Part shown: positions 6,640-15,031 of the stretch, piece by piece
Position numbering within the stretch: the stretch's first letter is position 1
Layout: each line of letters opens with the position of its first letter
Source: Staphylococcus sp. IVB6181
GTDB lineage: Bacteria > Bacillota > Bacilli > Staphylococcales > Staphylococcaceae
Direction: 5' to 3'
Length of the DNA: 33,779 nt
Assembly (NCBI RefSeq): GCF_025561445.1
Contig: NZ_CP095097.1
Span: forward strand, 1-33,779
Notes under the pieces: model-generated
The model's database searches: none
Told to the model about the DNA's origin: nothing
What the model saw: the letters and a program-made list of their open reading frames with translations, nothing else
Program-made: the position numbers and the translations under genes

Positions 6640-8220
6640 GGCTCTATGTCAAATTCGGTTGATGCATAAAATTTGAAATCAAATATTATAGTTACCATAA
6701 ACTATGTCGCTCAGCTAGTATTGCTTTAATTCCTATGGAATTTAGTATTACTAACTGAGCATTTTTTATTTTAAGCTGCTTTAGGCAATGGGGTATGGAA
6801 GCGATGTTTTTTCTTAGCTAATAGCTTGAATTTGATTAGAATTCTATTTCTGAAGTTATAGAAATTTCTGTATCCATAAGCGATTCTTTTTAGTACTTTA
6901 ATGTTGTTATTTATAGCTTCTATAGGGCCGTTTGAGCGACCAGGATGATTTAATGCATTCATAATTTCTGGTAAAAAATTTCTAAAGCTTTTAAGTACTC
7001 TTTTAAGTCCGCCATCAGTATTTCTATCCTTAAGGTATTTAAGAATTTGATGAGTTAATTTATGATTTTCATTGGTCTTTATTGATGTACGAAGCGCATT
7101 TACTTTGTCATAGACATCCTTTAACTCTGGGCTTTCACCCAAAATAAAATTTATCATTGATTTTTCTGATTCTAATCCAGGGAAAAGCTTGTTATCTTTA
7201 TAAAGCGTACTATTCAAGGATTCGGAAGGTTTAAGAATAAGCTTCCAATAATGTTTAAGTTTTCTATAGTATTTGCCATCCTTATGTCTTTTTTCATTCA
7301 TTATCCTGATACGAACTCTATTGAGTTCTCTATTTAATGCTTGAACAAGGTGAAATCGATCTAAAATGATTTTCGCATTTGGAAATAACTGCTTAAATAA
7401 AGAAATATATGGGCTGTACATATCGGTTGTAACTGTTTCAACTCTTTTTCTTACTTCTCTATCAAACCGGATAAAATAAGCAAATAATGCACGCTTTCTA
7501 CGATCAGGTAAAATATCTACGATTTGATGCGTATCACCATCACAAAATATAAAACTCATTTTACCTACTACATTTTTAACACTTTTGAATTCATCCACCA
7601 TGATATGTTTGGGCAGTTCATTAAATGGACCTAACTTAACACTATTTGCAGTTTTATTAATATAACGTATTACAGAAGCAGAACTAACATCGTTATCGTA
7701 AGCAATGCCTTTGCAAGACCTATTCTCATGGCTTTGATACAGAATATGCAGCGCTAATTTATTACAGAAATTATGATGTTTTTTCACAAAATTCGTCTTT
7801 GCTACAAATGATGAATGGCATGAACGACAAAAGAACCTTTGTTTTTTGAGCTCTAAATAACTGGGACTACCTTGAATCTTCATAAGCTTTATCATCGTTT
7901 TTCTTTTACCATTCTTTACTATTCTATGGTTTTCATTTACTGCTCCGCATTTTTCACAACAATCTGGTGTGTATGTCAAAGTGCCTTTAAATAGTAAAGT
8001 TCTTACCAAGTTAAAGTAAACTTCCTGAACATCATCAGAAAAAGTAATATTTTTCCCTTTATAATCAAGTATTTTTGCTATACAATGTGTCATAAGCGCA
8101 ATTCCTCTCTTTATTTGTGTTGGTAACTTAAATATTAGGGGGTTGCGCCCTTTTTATGCAAAAAATTCGATTGAGAAATAACCGCTAGGTTATCTCATCA
8201 ACCGAATTTATTATAGAGCC
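6640..8220 (-). mobile_element. ISL3-family insertion sequence (IS1181-like), 1581 bp
   Basis: The ends GGCTCTATGTCAAATTCGG and GGCTCTATAATAAATTCGG form imperfect inverted repeats of about 25 bp. The element is bordered on both sides by ATTTTTTT (6632-6639 and 8221-8228), the 8-bp duplication typical of ISL3 transposition. It is the only element in the window with a clear target duplication, which marks it as a simple and rather recent insertion. Confidence 0.9.
6771..8093 (-). CDS. tnp: ISL3-family transposase
   Basis: A 440-residue DDE transposase. The N-terminal zinc-finger domain has CCEKCGAVNENH and CRSCH (residues about 45-95). An HTH follows, then the catalytic core with VDEFKSV (first Asp), TTDMYSPY (second Asp), the ILDRFHLVQALNRELNRVRI motif and NGPIEAINNNIK (Glu). 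The length is normal for the IS1181/ISL3 group and no interruption is seen, so it should be active. Confidence 0.93.
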   Translation of the reverse strand: MTHCIAKILDYKGKNITFSDDVQEVYFNLVRTLLFKGTLTYTPDCCEKCGAVNENHRIVKNGKRKTMIKLMKIQGSPSYLELKKQRFFCRSCHSSFVAKTNFVKKHHNFCNKLALHILYQSHENRSCKGIAYDNDVSSASVIRYINKTANSVKLGPFNELPKHIMVDEFKSVKNVVGKMSFIFCDGDTHQIVDILPDRRKRALFAYFIRFDREVRKRVETVTTDMYSPYISLFKQLFPNAKIILDRFHLVQALNRELNRVRIRIMNEKRHKDGKYYRKLKHYWKLILKPSESLNSTLYKDNKLFPGLESEKSMINFILGESPELKDVYDKVNALRTSIKTNENHKLTHQILKYLKDRNTDGGLKRVLKSFRNFLPEIMNALNHPGRSNGPIEAINNNIKVLKRIAYGYRNFYNFRNRILIKFKLLAKKKHRFHTPLPKAA

Positions 8221-8306
8221 ATTTTTTTCATAAGTACGTTCTTCTAACCATCTCGGCGTTTTTTCACGACTTATATATTGTCGTAACTTATCTATATTCG
8301 CCATTT

Positions 8307-8468
8307 GGTTCTGTTGCAAAGTTGATTTTGTAGTATAATTTTAACAAAAAGGAGTATGCTATATGAACTATTTCAGATATAAACAATTTAACAAGGACGT
8401 CATCACTGTAGCCGTTGGCTACTATCTAAGATATGCGCTTAGTTATCGTGATATATCTGAAATACTAA
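8307..8468 (+). mobile_element. IS431 remnant, left 162 bp
   Basis: It has the complete left terminus, transposase ribosome binding site and the first 36 codons (MNYFRYKQFNKDVITVAVGY onward), ending at GAAATACTAA. The sequence then leaves IS431, and the frame runs 14 more codons to a stop at 8515. It is the truncated edge of an IS-mediated deletion next to brnQ. Confidence 0.9.
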
Positions 8469-8505
8469 AAAATAAATATCAAATAATAGGTTTCGCGACA
8501 TTCAT

Positions 8506-9858
8506 TTATCTATAGTTATAAGTATTTAATATTTTCCTCAAGATAACTCCAAAGATAAATCCTATAATAGATAGAGGAATCCATCCCATTCCTATTGAGG
8601 ATAAAGGTATATATTTCTCAAACACTGATGTTATACTCTCAAATAAATTTGTGTCAGAAATGAAAGGTGGACAATGTTTAATAGCATCTATGACTGCAGC
8701 TAAAAGAGTGAATAATATAGTAGAGTTATACACAGTCTTAGAACAAAAGAATTTAAAGTTTATAATTTCTAATAAAATTAATACGATTGCTAAAGGATAT
8801 AGTAATAGTAATATAGGAGTTGAAATTTTAATGATGTATGTTAAACTCACATTCGATATTAAGAAAGAAACAATACAAGATAAAGTAGTAAAGAAAATAT
8901 AATTAAATTTAGGGAATAAGTTACTAAATGTTTCTGAAAAAGAAGCGTTTAGTCCAATAGCTGTTTTTAAGCAAGCTATAGTGATAATGACTGCCAGAAA
9001 TATCATGCCATATTCCCCTATGTAGTATTTAATAATAAGAGTCAATGTGATTCCGCCATTTTCATGTGGTTCAAACTCTCCTAAGCTCATTGATCCGATA
9101 ATAGCTAGTAAACTATATATTAATGCCATGAGTACCATACTAATAGCTCCAGATTTAATTGTTTCTCTAGTTATATTTAATGGTTCTGAGATCCCCATAT
9201 CTTTTATGGTTTTTACAATAATCATCCCAAAAGCCAATGCTGCTAATGCATCTAAAGTATTATAGCCGTCTACAAAACCTTTAAAAAAAGGAGTTTGTTT
9301 ATATTCATTAGAAATAGAGCCGCTAGTGATTGTACCCATAGGTTGTAAAAAGGACAAAGTTAATATAATACTTAAAAGAAATACAAAAATAGGATTAAGT
9401 ATTTTCCCTATGTATTCCAATATTTTTGCAGTATTTCTTGAGAACACCCAAGTTAATATGAAAAATAATAAACTGAATATAAAAAGAAATGGCTTGTATA
9501 AGCTTTGACTAATAAAAGGAGATAACCCAACTTCAAATGATGTAGATGCCAACCTAGGTAAAGCATATATTGGGCCAATCACTAAGTATAATGTTATAGT
9601 AAAGATATATGCATAGTGTCTATTAACTTTCATTGATATTGCAAAAATATCCTTTTTTTGTGAAAAACCAGCTGCTATTACTCCTAAAAACGGTAATCCT
9701 ATTGCAGTAACTAAAAAGCCTATATTAGCTAATATGACGTTTGGGCCGGAGGCTTGTCCTAAATGAGTAGGAAAAATCAAATTTCCTGCTCCAAAAAATA
9801 ATCCAAATAACATAGAGCCGATATACATATTTTCTTTCCACGTTAATTTATTGTGCAT
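8506..9858 (-). CDS. brnQ: BrnQ-type branched-chain amino acid carrier
   Basis: A 450-residue member of the LIVCS family that imports Leu, Ile and Val with Na+ or H+ across the cytoplasmic membrane. The N-terminal LFGLFFGAGNLIFPTHLGQA is the family signature, and about 12 membrane helices follow. The start is ATG behind AAAGGAGGGG at 9865-9874, and the length is typical. The 3' end reaches the junction with the IS431 remnant at 8468, and no terminator is seen there. An extra brnQ copy could raise branched-chain amino acid uptake; plasmid carriage is unusual because staphylococcal brnQ genes are normally chromosomal. Confidence 0.92.
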   Translation of the reverse strand: MHNKLTWKENMYIGSMLFGLFFGAGNLIFPTHLGQASGPNVILANIGFLVTAIGLPFLGVIAAGFSQKKDIFAISMKVNRHYAYIFTITLYLVIGPIYALPRLASTSFEVGLSPFISQSLYKPFLFIFSLLFFILTWVFSRNTAKILEYIGKILNPIFVFLLSIILTLSFLQPMGTITSGSISNEYKQTPFFKGFVDGYNTLDALAALAFGMIIVKTIKDMGISEPLNITRETIKSGAISMVLMALIYSLLAIIGSMSLGEFEPHENGGITLTLIIKYYIGEYGMIFLAVIITIACLKTAIGLNASFSETFSNLFPKFNYIFFTTLSCIVSFLISNVSLTYIIKISTPILLLLYPLAIVLILLEIINFKFFCSKTVYNSTILFTLLAAVIDAIKHCPPFISDTNLFESITSVFEKYIPLSSIGMGWIPLSIIGFIFGVILRKILNTYNYR

Positions 9859-9975
9859 AAAAATCCCCTCCTTTATTATATCTTTGAAACCTATAATATA
9901 TTAATAAGCATCAATGAGAAAGTTTATAATCCTAAGTCTTCTAAGATAATAAAGATTAGTTCTTTATAGAAATTA

Positions 9976-10554
9976 TTATGAAATAATGTCATTATAGTTG
10001 AAGTTGTCAAGGAAGCTTTTGGGAGATTTCTTTTCTTGCCATTTTGTTACGGTATCACCTTCCAAATGGCATAAAAACTTATCATCTACTAATATATACT
10101 CTCCATCTTCTGATCCATGACCTAAAACTTCCACATTATGATTCTTGTTCTCAAAATATCTAATTAAGTAATTTTTCATATCTTCTAATGATTTAATATA
10201 ATCTTCTAATTCATCATTATTAATAACATAGGAACCTACTTTACTTTGTCCAGAAATTATTCCTTCAATTTCATCTACTATATTTAACGCTTCCCAAGTT
10301 ATTGATATATCCCCCTCTTCTGGAGAAAACATATATTTACTAAGTATGAACTTGCTGCCTTTCCAATTAATTTCTGAGTATGAAGGAATTTCCATGTATT
10401 CTAAAAAATAGTCTGTGATAACCCTTCCATCAATTTTTTCCTTATAAATTTTTATATTTTCTATAGAACTTATCCATGACTTAACATCATCTTCTGTCTT
10501 AAATAATCCCACCATTTTTCTAGTTGAAAATTGCTTGAATTCTAGTAAAAACAT
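9976..10554 (-). CDS. Hypothetical acidic cytosolic protein, 192 residues
   Basis: No signal peptide or membrane segment is present. The N-terminal part has several Trp/Phe/Tyr-rich strands (FKTEDDVKSWISS, YSEINWKGSKF). The middle holds an acidic helix (NNDELEDYIKSLEDMKNYLI), and the end reads VDDKFLCHLEGDTVTKW. The start follows AGGAGAATACGAG. I do not recognise the family. The size, acidity and isolated position resemble immunity or antitoxin-like proteins, but nothing shows that directly. It is followed, after 117 bp, by brnQ on the same strand. Confidence 0.7.
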   Translation of the reverse strand: MFLLEFKQFSTRKMVGLFKTEDDVKSWISSIENIKIYKEKIDGRVITDYFLEYMEIPSYSEINWKGSKFILSKYMFSPEEGDISITWEALNIVDEIEGIISGQSKVGSYVINNDELEDYIKSLEDMKNYLIRYFENKNHNVEVLGHGSEDGEYILVDDKFLCHLEGDTVTKWQEKKSPKSFLDNFNYNDIIS

Positions 10555-10637
10555 CTCGTATTCTCCTCTTAGTATATATAACTTATGGTATAAATATATC
10601 GATAGTGTTTTTAACGAAAGTATATCTCCCTATAGTT

Positions 10638-10698
10638 TAAGTAAAAAGTTACTATTTATCCACTTCTTTTTTTGTGATAAATAGTAACTTTTTACTTA
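10638..10698. terminator. Long perfect hairpin between the 192-residue gene and PSM cassette A
   Basis: TAAGTAAAAAGTTACTATTT plus ATC pairs over 23 bp with the segment at 10676-10698 around a T-rich loop. It could end transcription in both directions or act as a boundary element. Confidence 0.55.
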
Positions 10699-10901
10699 TC
10701 GATAGAAAAATGATAACTATTTTCAAAACTATGTTTTTTATACGTATAAATTTTCTGGTTCTGCTGCAAAGTTGATTTTATAGCAAACTTTAACAAAAAT
10801 ATTCTACTCAGATACTTAAGTATGCTTTTACGTCTGGTATAAATACATTATTTAGGTTAAATAATCACTTAGGAACTTCAAATTATTATATAGGGAATTT
10901 T

Positions 10902-10960
10902 AAACTATAACTCGAAAAAATTTGTATAATAAAGTTAACGATAGCGAAAGGGGATGAAGT
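10902..10960 (+). promoter_or_regulatory. PSM operon A promoter region
   Basis: TATAAT at 10925-10930 lies 33 bp before the first ATG, with AAAGGGG at 10947-10953 as ribosome binding site. No good -35 box is seen, as in activator-dependent promoters. PSM genes are known to be controlled by AgrA; an exact AgrA site was not found. Confidence 0.4.
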
Positions 10961-10962
10961 TT

Positions 10963-11031
10963 ATGATGGTTGCTGAGATTATCGGCGGAATTATTAAACT
11001 TATTAAGACACTCGTTGACACTTTTGCTTAA
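10963..11031 (+). CDS. PSM-like amphipathic peptide, 22 residues (copy A)
   Basis: MMVAEIIGGIIKLIKTLVDT plus FA. There is no signal peptide; the whole peptide is one amphipathic helix with a hydrophobic face of Ile/Leu/Val and Lys/Asp/Glu on the other. Size and pattern match alpha/delta-type phenol-soluble modulins, and it may correspond to the short peptide that precedes SLUSH genes. The second ATG at 10966 is an equal start. A PSM-beta-type gene follows 40 bp downstream. Copy B differs by two conservative changes (E to D, V to I), a sign of selection on the peptide. Confidence 0.75.
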   Translation: MMVAEIIGGIIKLIKTLVDTFA

Positions 11032-11071
11032 CTTAAAATTGAATTTCTAATACAAGAGGAGGAAATATTTT

Positions 11072-11203
11072 ATGTCAGGTATTGTAGATGCTATCAGTCA
11101 AGCAATTCAATCAGGTCTAGAGCAAGATTGGGTAACAATGGGAACTAATATCGCTAAAGCATTAGCACAAGGTATTGATGTTATTGCTGGTTTCTTTGGC
11201 TAA
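11072..11203 (+). CDS. PSM-beta / SLUSH-like peptide, 43 residues (copy A)
   Basis: It starts [20 protein letters not shown] behind GAGGAGG and ends [10 protein letters not shown]. The pattern MSGI..AI..A...G...DW..MGT.I...L..G...I is that of beta-type PSMs, notably the 43-residue SLUSH haemolysins of S. lugdunensis. It is leaderless; such peptides are exported by the chromosomal Pmt ABC transporter. Likely roles are surfactant, haemolytic or bacteriocin-like activity; these come from the family. It is nearly identical to copy B at 23489. Confidence 0.85.
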   Translation: MSGIVDAISQAIQSGLEQDWVTMGTNIAKALAQGIDVIAGFFG

Positions 11204-11448
11204 TATAAATAATCAAAAAAGATGGTTAAGCAGTACTTTAACATGTTGGTAAAGTACTTGTAGCAAATATATTGTTGAAGATTGATAGATAAACAGATAG
11301 GATTCCTCTCAATCAAAGAGTACACTAAAAAATCAACTTCGCTAGTTCGGTCTGTATACGATTAATCAGGCGTTCATCTAAAGTAGATATTATAGTTAAA
11401 AATCTAAATATTTTTAATTGATGATAATATATTGATGCTTTAATTATT
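11204..11448. other. Intergenic region after PSM operon A
   Basis: No gene is seen. It contains the distal part of the PSM cassette (to about 11345). Here the strong terminator found in copy B (23625-23680) is missing, replaced by a shorter sequence (TAAATAATCAAAAAAGATGG). Confidence 0.4.
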
Positions 11449-12111
11449 TTATTTTTGCGTTAAGTAACCATCTTCCATATGAAAGATTTTGTCGCAAAAT
11501 TTAGTTAACCGTTCATCGTGAGTAACAATAATACATATTTTTTGACGTTGTTTAGACTGTTCTTTTAGTATTTTCATAACTGCCATCGCATTTTCAGTAT
11601 CGAGTGATGCGGTTGGCTCATCAGCTAAAATAATAGATGGCTGTGTATAAATTGCTTTAGCAATCGCAACACGTTGTTTCTGTCCTCCTGACACTTCAGA
11701 AGGTAATTTATTCTCGATTTCTTTCAAACCTAAATCGTCTAACAATTTATCATGTTCTTGAGTACTTAACACATCTTTTTTATAACTCTTTAATAAGTGA
11801 AATTGTTGTTTGATTGTTAAGAATGGAACTAAGTTAGTCGCTTGTAATATAAATCCAATTTCTTTCATTCTCATTCTGGATAATTTTTTCTGATTCATTT
11901 TTGAGATTTTCTTATCGTTAATATAAATTTCTCCAGATGTAGGTGCTTGTAAGGCACCAGCCATTGTTAGGAATGTACTTTTACCAGAACCAGAAGGACC
12001 AACAATAGCTATAAAATCGCCTTTTTCAAAAGATAATGATGTTGGTTTAACTGCTTTAATCATATGATTTCCATCTTGAAATTCTTTTGTCACTTTCTCG
12101 AATTTTAACAT
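11449..12111 (-). CDS. ABC transporter ATP-binding protein (HrtA/MacB-like)
   Basis: A 220-residue ATPase with Walker A GPSGSGKST (residues about 39-47), Q-loop ILQATN, signature SGGQKQRVAIAKA and Walker B IILADEPTASLD, followed by the H-loop THDERL. It pairs with the FtsX-like permease 12 bp upstream on the same strand, and the two form one operon. The subfamily is the small MacB/HrtA/LolD type, which drives extrusion of haem, peptides or lipids from the membrane. A role in PSM or bacteriocin tolerance is a reasonable guess from the neighbouring PSM genes, but the substrate is unproven. Confidence 0.9.
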   Translation of the reverse strand: MLKFEKVTKEFQDGNHMIKAVKPTSLSFEKGDFIAIVGPSGSGKSTFLTMAGALQAPTSGEIYINDKKISKMNQKKLSRMRMKEIGFILQATNLVPFLTIKQQFHLLKSYKKDVLSTQEHDKLLDDLGLKEIENKLPSEVSGGQKQRVAIAKAIYTQPSIILADEPTASLDTENAMAVMKILKEQSKQRQKICIIVTHDERLTKFCDKIFHMEDGYLTQK

Positions 12112-12123
12112 AATGAAACCTCC

Positions 12124-13173
12124 TTATCCGATTGCCTTAAGTGGATCAATTTTTCTAATAGATAGTACTGAGAAAAGACTACCCACAAGTGAAATAAGTA
12201 TCAGAACAATGCCGAAAATAATAAGTGTTATAACATCAAATTGAATCGGTACTGCTTTGGGTAAAATTAGACTTGTAAGCAGGGTCAACATTAATCCAAT
12301 TAATGAGCCAATTAAAGATAATATAAAGGTTTGTGCTAACACCATCTTCATTAAGAATCCATCCGTAAATCCTTGCGCTTTTAATACACCGAATAAACTC
12401 TTTTTTTGTAGAGTAATAACATATAAGAATACTCCAATAACTGTAGCAGAAATAACAAACAAAAATGTAATCATGAAATTCATTGTTAAATTTTGAGATT
12501 TATAACCTGGTAAATTTTCTACAAATTCATCAATACCAATCACTTCTAAATCACTATTTATCTTTTTATCATTCCAATTATTATCTTTGACAACTACTGA
12601 ATTGGTTTTGTCTGACGATAATGCTGGGTTAATTTTTTTCACCGTTTTATTATTAGTAAAAATAACAGGAGAAGCATTATATTTCGCACTTTCTGACACT
12701 CCAACGATATGTAATTTCTCGTCAGATTGAGATAAATTGATTATGTCATTAACTTTAAATCCTTTATCTTTCAATGATTGATCAATGACAGCCTCATTAT
12801 CTTTATTAAACGCTTTGCCTTCCTTGATCTTCGGAATCAAGAATGAATTTGATGTTACCCCAAAGAGTATCGCATTCTCTTTACTATTTCCCTTTGAAGC
12901 GATAATGCCCATTTGCTTTAAAGGAGCCTCTTTTTTAAATTTCCCTTTAACATCCGATGTTGTTATTACTGATTGTTGTACCGTTTGATTAGCATCTTTA
13001 TTTAAGACAATTGCATCTGCCTGCCACTTCTTAATACCTTCTGTGTTCATATTAATTAAACCATTCGCTAATCCAGATAATAAAAAAAGTAAGTAACTAA
13101 TTAATACAAGAATGCCTATAATTAATCCAAATTTCAGCTTATTGTATTTAATTTCGTTCCATGCCAAAAACAT
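12124..13173 (-). CDS. ABC transporter permease, FtsX/HrtB-like
   Basis: A 349-residue permease with an N-terminal helix (FGLIIGILVLISYLLFLLSG), a large extracellular domain of about 180 residues, and three C-terminal helices with the family segment FGVLKAQGF and the ending IRKIDPLKAIG. This is the classic MacB/FtsX topology; it most resembles staphylococcal HrtB (MFLAWNEIKYNKLKF at the N-terminus is typical). The order permease then ATPase is the reverse of hrtAB. No HssRS-like sensor is in the window. It starts behind AAAGGAGAGG. IS431 copy 4 ends 54 bp upstream and may supply or remove the promoter. Confidence 0.88.
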   Translation of the reverse strand: MFLAWNEIKYNKLKFGLIIGILVLISYLLFLLSGLANGLINMNTEGIKKWQADAIVLNKDANQTVQQSVITTSDVKGKFKKEAPLKQMGIIASKGNSKENAILFGVTSNSFLIPKIKEGKAFNKDNEAVIDQSLKDKGFKVNDIINLSQSDEKLHIVGVSESAKYNASPVIFTNNKTVKKINPALSSDKTNSVVVKDNNWNDKKINSDLEVIGIDEFVENLPGYKSQNLTMNFMITFLFVISATVIGVFLYVITLQKKSLFGVLKAQGFTDGFLMKMVLAQTFILSLIGSLIGLMLTLLTSLILPKAVPIQFDVITLIIFGIVLILISLVGSLFSVLSIRKIDPLKAIG

Positions 13174-13226
13174 TTAATCCTCTCCTTTAAACACGATATT
13201 AATAAGTATAACAATAAAAGCTTTTT

Positions 13227-14016
13227 GGTTCTGTTGCAAAGTTGAATTTATAGTATAATTTTAACAAAAAGGAGTCTTCTGTATGAATTATTTCAGATAT
13301 AAACAATTTAACAAGGACGTCATCACTGTAGCCGTTGGCTACTATCTAAGATACGCGCTGAGTTATCGTGATATATCTGAAATACTAAGAGAACGTGGTG
13401 TCAACGTTCATCATTCAACAGTCTATCGTTGGGTTCAAGAATATGCGCCTATTTTGTATCAAATTTGGAAGAAAAAACATAAAAAAGTCTATTACAAATG
13501 GCGTATTGATGAGACGTACATCAAAATAAAAGGAAAATGGAGCTATTTATATCGTGCTATTGATGCAGAGGGTCATACATTAGATATTTGGTTGCGTAAG
13601 CAACGAGATAATCATGCAGCATATGCGTTTATCAAACGTCTCATTAAACAATTTGGTAAACCTCAAAAGGTGATTACAGATCAGGCACCTTCAACGAAGG
13701 TAGCCATGACTAAAGTTATTAAAACGTTTAAACTGAATCCTGACTGTCATTGCACATCCAAATATCTGAATAACCTCATTGAGCAAGATCCCGTCATATT
13801 AAAGTAAGAAAGACAAGATATCAAAGTTTCAATACGGCAAAAAATACTTTAAAAGGTATTGAATGTATTTACGGTCTATATAAAAAGAACCGCAGGTCTC
13901 TTCAGATCTACGGATTTTCGCCATGCCATGAAATTAGCATCATGCTAACAAGCTAACATAAAATATTATTTTAAAATTGAGATTAGACATTTATTTTTCA
14001 ACTTTGCAACAGAACC
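13227..14016 (+). mobile_element. IS431/IS257 copy 4
   Basis: 790 bp with both terminal repeats. The right end is a different variant from copies 1 and 2 (ATTGAGATTAGACATTTATT before the terminal repeat), shared with copy 5. No target duplication (AGCTTTTT against TTAATTTT). Confidence 0.95.
13283..13956 (+). pseudogene. tnp: IS431 transposase, frameshifted near the C-terminus
   Basis: Intact through the catalytic Glu (NNLIEQD), but a one-base deletion at about 13791 (GATCCCGTC for GATCACCGTC) replaces the last 50 residues by PVILK. The C-terminal conserved part (VRKTRYQS and GLYKKNRRS) is lost, so it is probably inactive. Confidence 0.93.
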
Positions 14017-14112
14017 TTAATTTTTTCATAGCAATCTCCTTTCTTTTATATTAATATTACATCAATAGTTATAAAAATAAAATAATAAAAATAAAAGAAA
14101 GGTGTTTTAAAA

Positions 14113-14474
14113 ATGAAATGCAAAACCTTATACTTATTGGTTCCACTTATACCAATAGAGTTTATAGGAATCTATATTGACTATTCTTATAATTCACTAC
14201 TTGGATATATCCCTTATTTCATTGTTTCTGCAATTATTAGCTTGTATATATTCAAAAACAAATTAAAAAAAGTATATTTGTACTGACGAATAGAATTATT
14301 GGAATTATCATCTCTTTTGGAAGTGTCCACATCTTTATGAACATTTATCATTCTTCAGATTATTTCAATCCTTTTTCAACTAGCGGTTTCTCAATATTTT
14401 TAGGCCTTATAAGTTTTATAACAATTGCCATTATTTATCTAGTCATATACGGAATTTCTCCAAAAAACAATTAG
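14113..14474 (+). pseudogene. Frameshifted four-TM small membrane protein
   Basis: The first frame (MKCKTLYLLVPLIPIEFIGI to KLKKVYLY) ends at 14286. The next frame continues directly with TNRIIGIIISFGSVHIFMNI and ISFITIAIIYLVIYG to 14474. Together they give about 120 residues with four membrane helices. The start is ATG 14113 after GAAAGGTG. The family is unknown. Position between an IS431 end and an sso-like block suggests it was cargo of a small rolling-circle plasmid. Confidence 0.6.
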
Positions 14475-14489
14475 TGCATATATATAAAT

Positions 14490-14655
14490 GCTTTATTCCA
14501 ATTGCTTTATTGACAACGAGCCTCTGAACCCTTAACTAAACTTGAAGACGAATGTCGGCATAGCGTGAGCTATTAAGCCGACGATTCGACAAGTTTAGGG
14601 ATTGTTAAGGGTTCAGAGCTCGTTGTCAATAAATTTTCTCGGCATAAATGCGTGT
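14490..14655. other. ssoA-like block, copy 2, with inverted core
   Basis: The outer flanks (GCTTTATTCCAATTGC at left, AAATTTTCTCGGCATAAATG at right) have the same orientation as in the copies at 2693 and 21275. The core between CCCTTAAC and GTTAAGGG is reversed, so TAGCGT lies on the plus strand at 14561-14566. The arms around it are more perfect here (GACAACGAGCCTCTGAACCC pairs fully). Confidence 0.7.
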
Positions 14656-14684
14656 CTTATTATTTATTTTTATTCACTTTAAAT

Positions 14685-14730
14685 AAAAAAACGTCCAAAG
14701 TATGCTACATAATAATACTTAAGACGTTTT
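14685..14730 (-). terminator. Terminator of csbD copy 1
   Basis: AAACGTCTTAAGTATTA on the minus strand pairs imperfectly with TACTTTGGACGTTTTTTT, followed by T residues. Confidence 0.55.
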
Positions 14731-14739
14731 AATTTTTAT

Positions 14740-14928
14740 TTAGTTTTTATCTCCTTTAACTTTATCAATCAAATCATTAGCTTTATCTTTAACATCATCT
14801 ACTACTTCTTTGGCTTTACCAGAAGCTTTATCTCCTTTACCTTCTGCCTTTAAATCCTTATTATCAGTAGCATCTCCAATAGTCTCTTTGATATTTCCTT
14901 TTGCTTGTTCGAATTTTTCTTCGCTCAT
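14740..14928 (-). CDS. csbD: CsbD-family stress protein, copy 1
   Basis: A 62-residue, highly charged Lys/Glu/Asp-rich protein. [20 protein letters not shown] and [20 protein letters not shown] are the CsbD signature repeats. It starts 8 bp after AGGAGGA. CsbD proteins are abundant general-stress proteins under sigma-B in many Firmicutes; their molecular role is unclear. An apparent sigma-A -10 (TATAAT) is near 14970. A close second copy is at 33265-33453 with five or six substitutions. Confidence 0.9.
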   Translation of the reverse strand: MSEEKFEQAKGNIKETIGDATDNKDLKAEGKGDKASGKAKEVVDDVKDKANDLIDKVKGDKN

Positions 14929-15031
14929 TTTCTATTCCTCCTAAATAATCAATGTCTACAATGCAATTATATTATTCAAATACACTTTTTAAAAGTAAAA
15001 TCATATCCCTGTTTTATCCCATGCATTAAAC

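Larger units (their letters stand above)
6553..8304 (-). pseudogene. Small protein gene (about 54 residues) split by an ISL3 element
   Basis: The 5' part (8304-8221) encodes MANIDKLRQYISREKTPRWL and EERTYEKN. The 3' part (6639-6553) encodes KIKSEYDPQLEKERKAFLKQ and LQLDWED. Restoring the site by removing the IS and one copy of ATTTTTTT leaves the halves one base out of frame in a run of A, so the gene also carries, or had, a slippage mutation. An IS431 end lies two bases upstream of the ATG, so its promoter is gone too. A related remnant (TPKWL...FKRRLKGHW) is at 18059-18235. The function is unknown. Confidence 0.65.
10756..11345 (+). mobile_element. PSM cassette A, bounded by decayed IS431-like ends
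   Basis: The left edge GGTTCTGCTGCAAAGTTGAT and the following TTTATAG match an IS431 left end with one change. The right edge AAAAAATCAACTTCGC is a worn inverted copy. The interior carries a PSM-like operon and is nearly the same as cassette B (23172-23829), including flanking non-coding DNA. No transposase is inside. Confidence 0.6.

Noticed and set aside
8651..9508. Plus-strand open frames of 60-83 codons inside brnQ
   Set aside because: They are antisense shadows of a well-conserved 12-helix transporter; no ribosome binding sites.
10840..10925. AgrA-type direct repeats upstream of the PSM operon
   Set aside because: Only weak matches (GGTTAAAT, ACTTAGGA) are seen; not enough to call a binding site.
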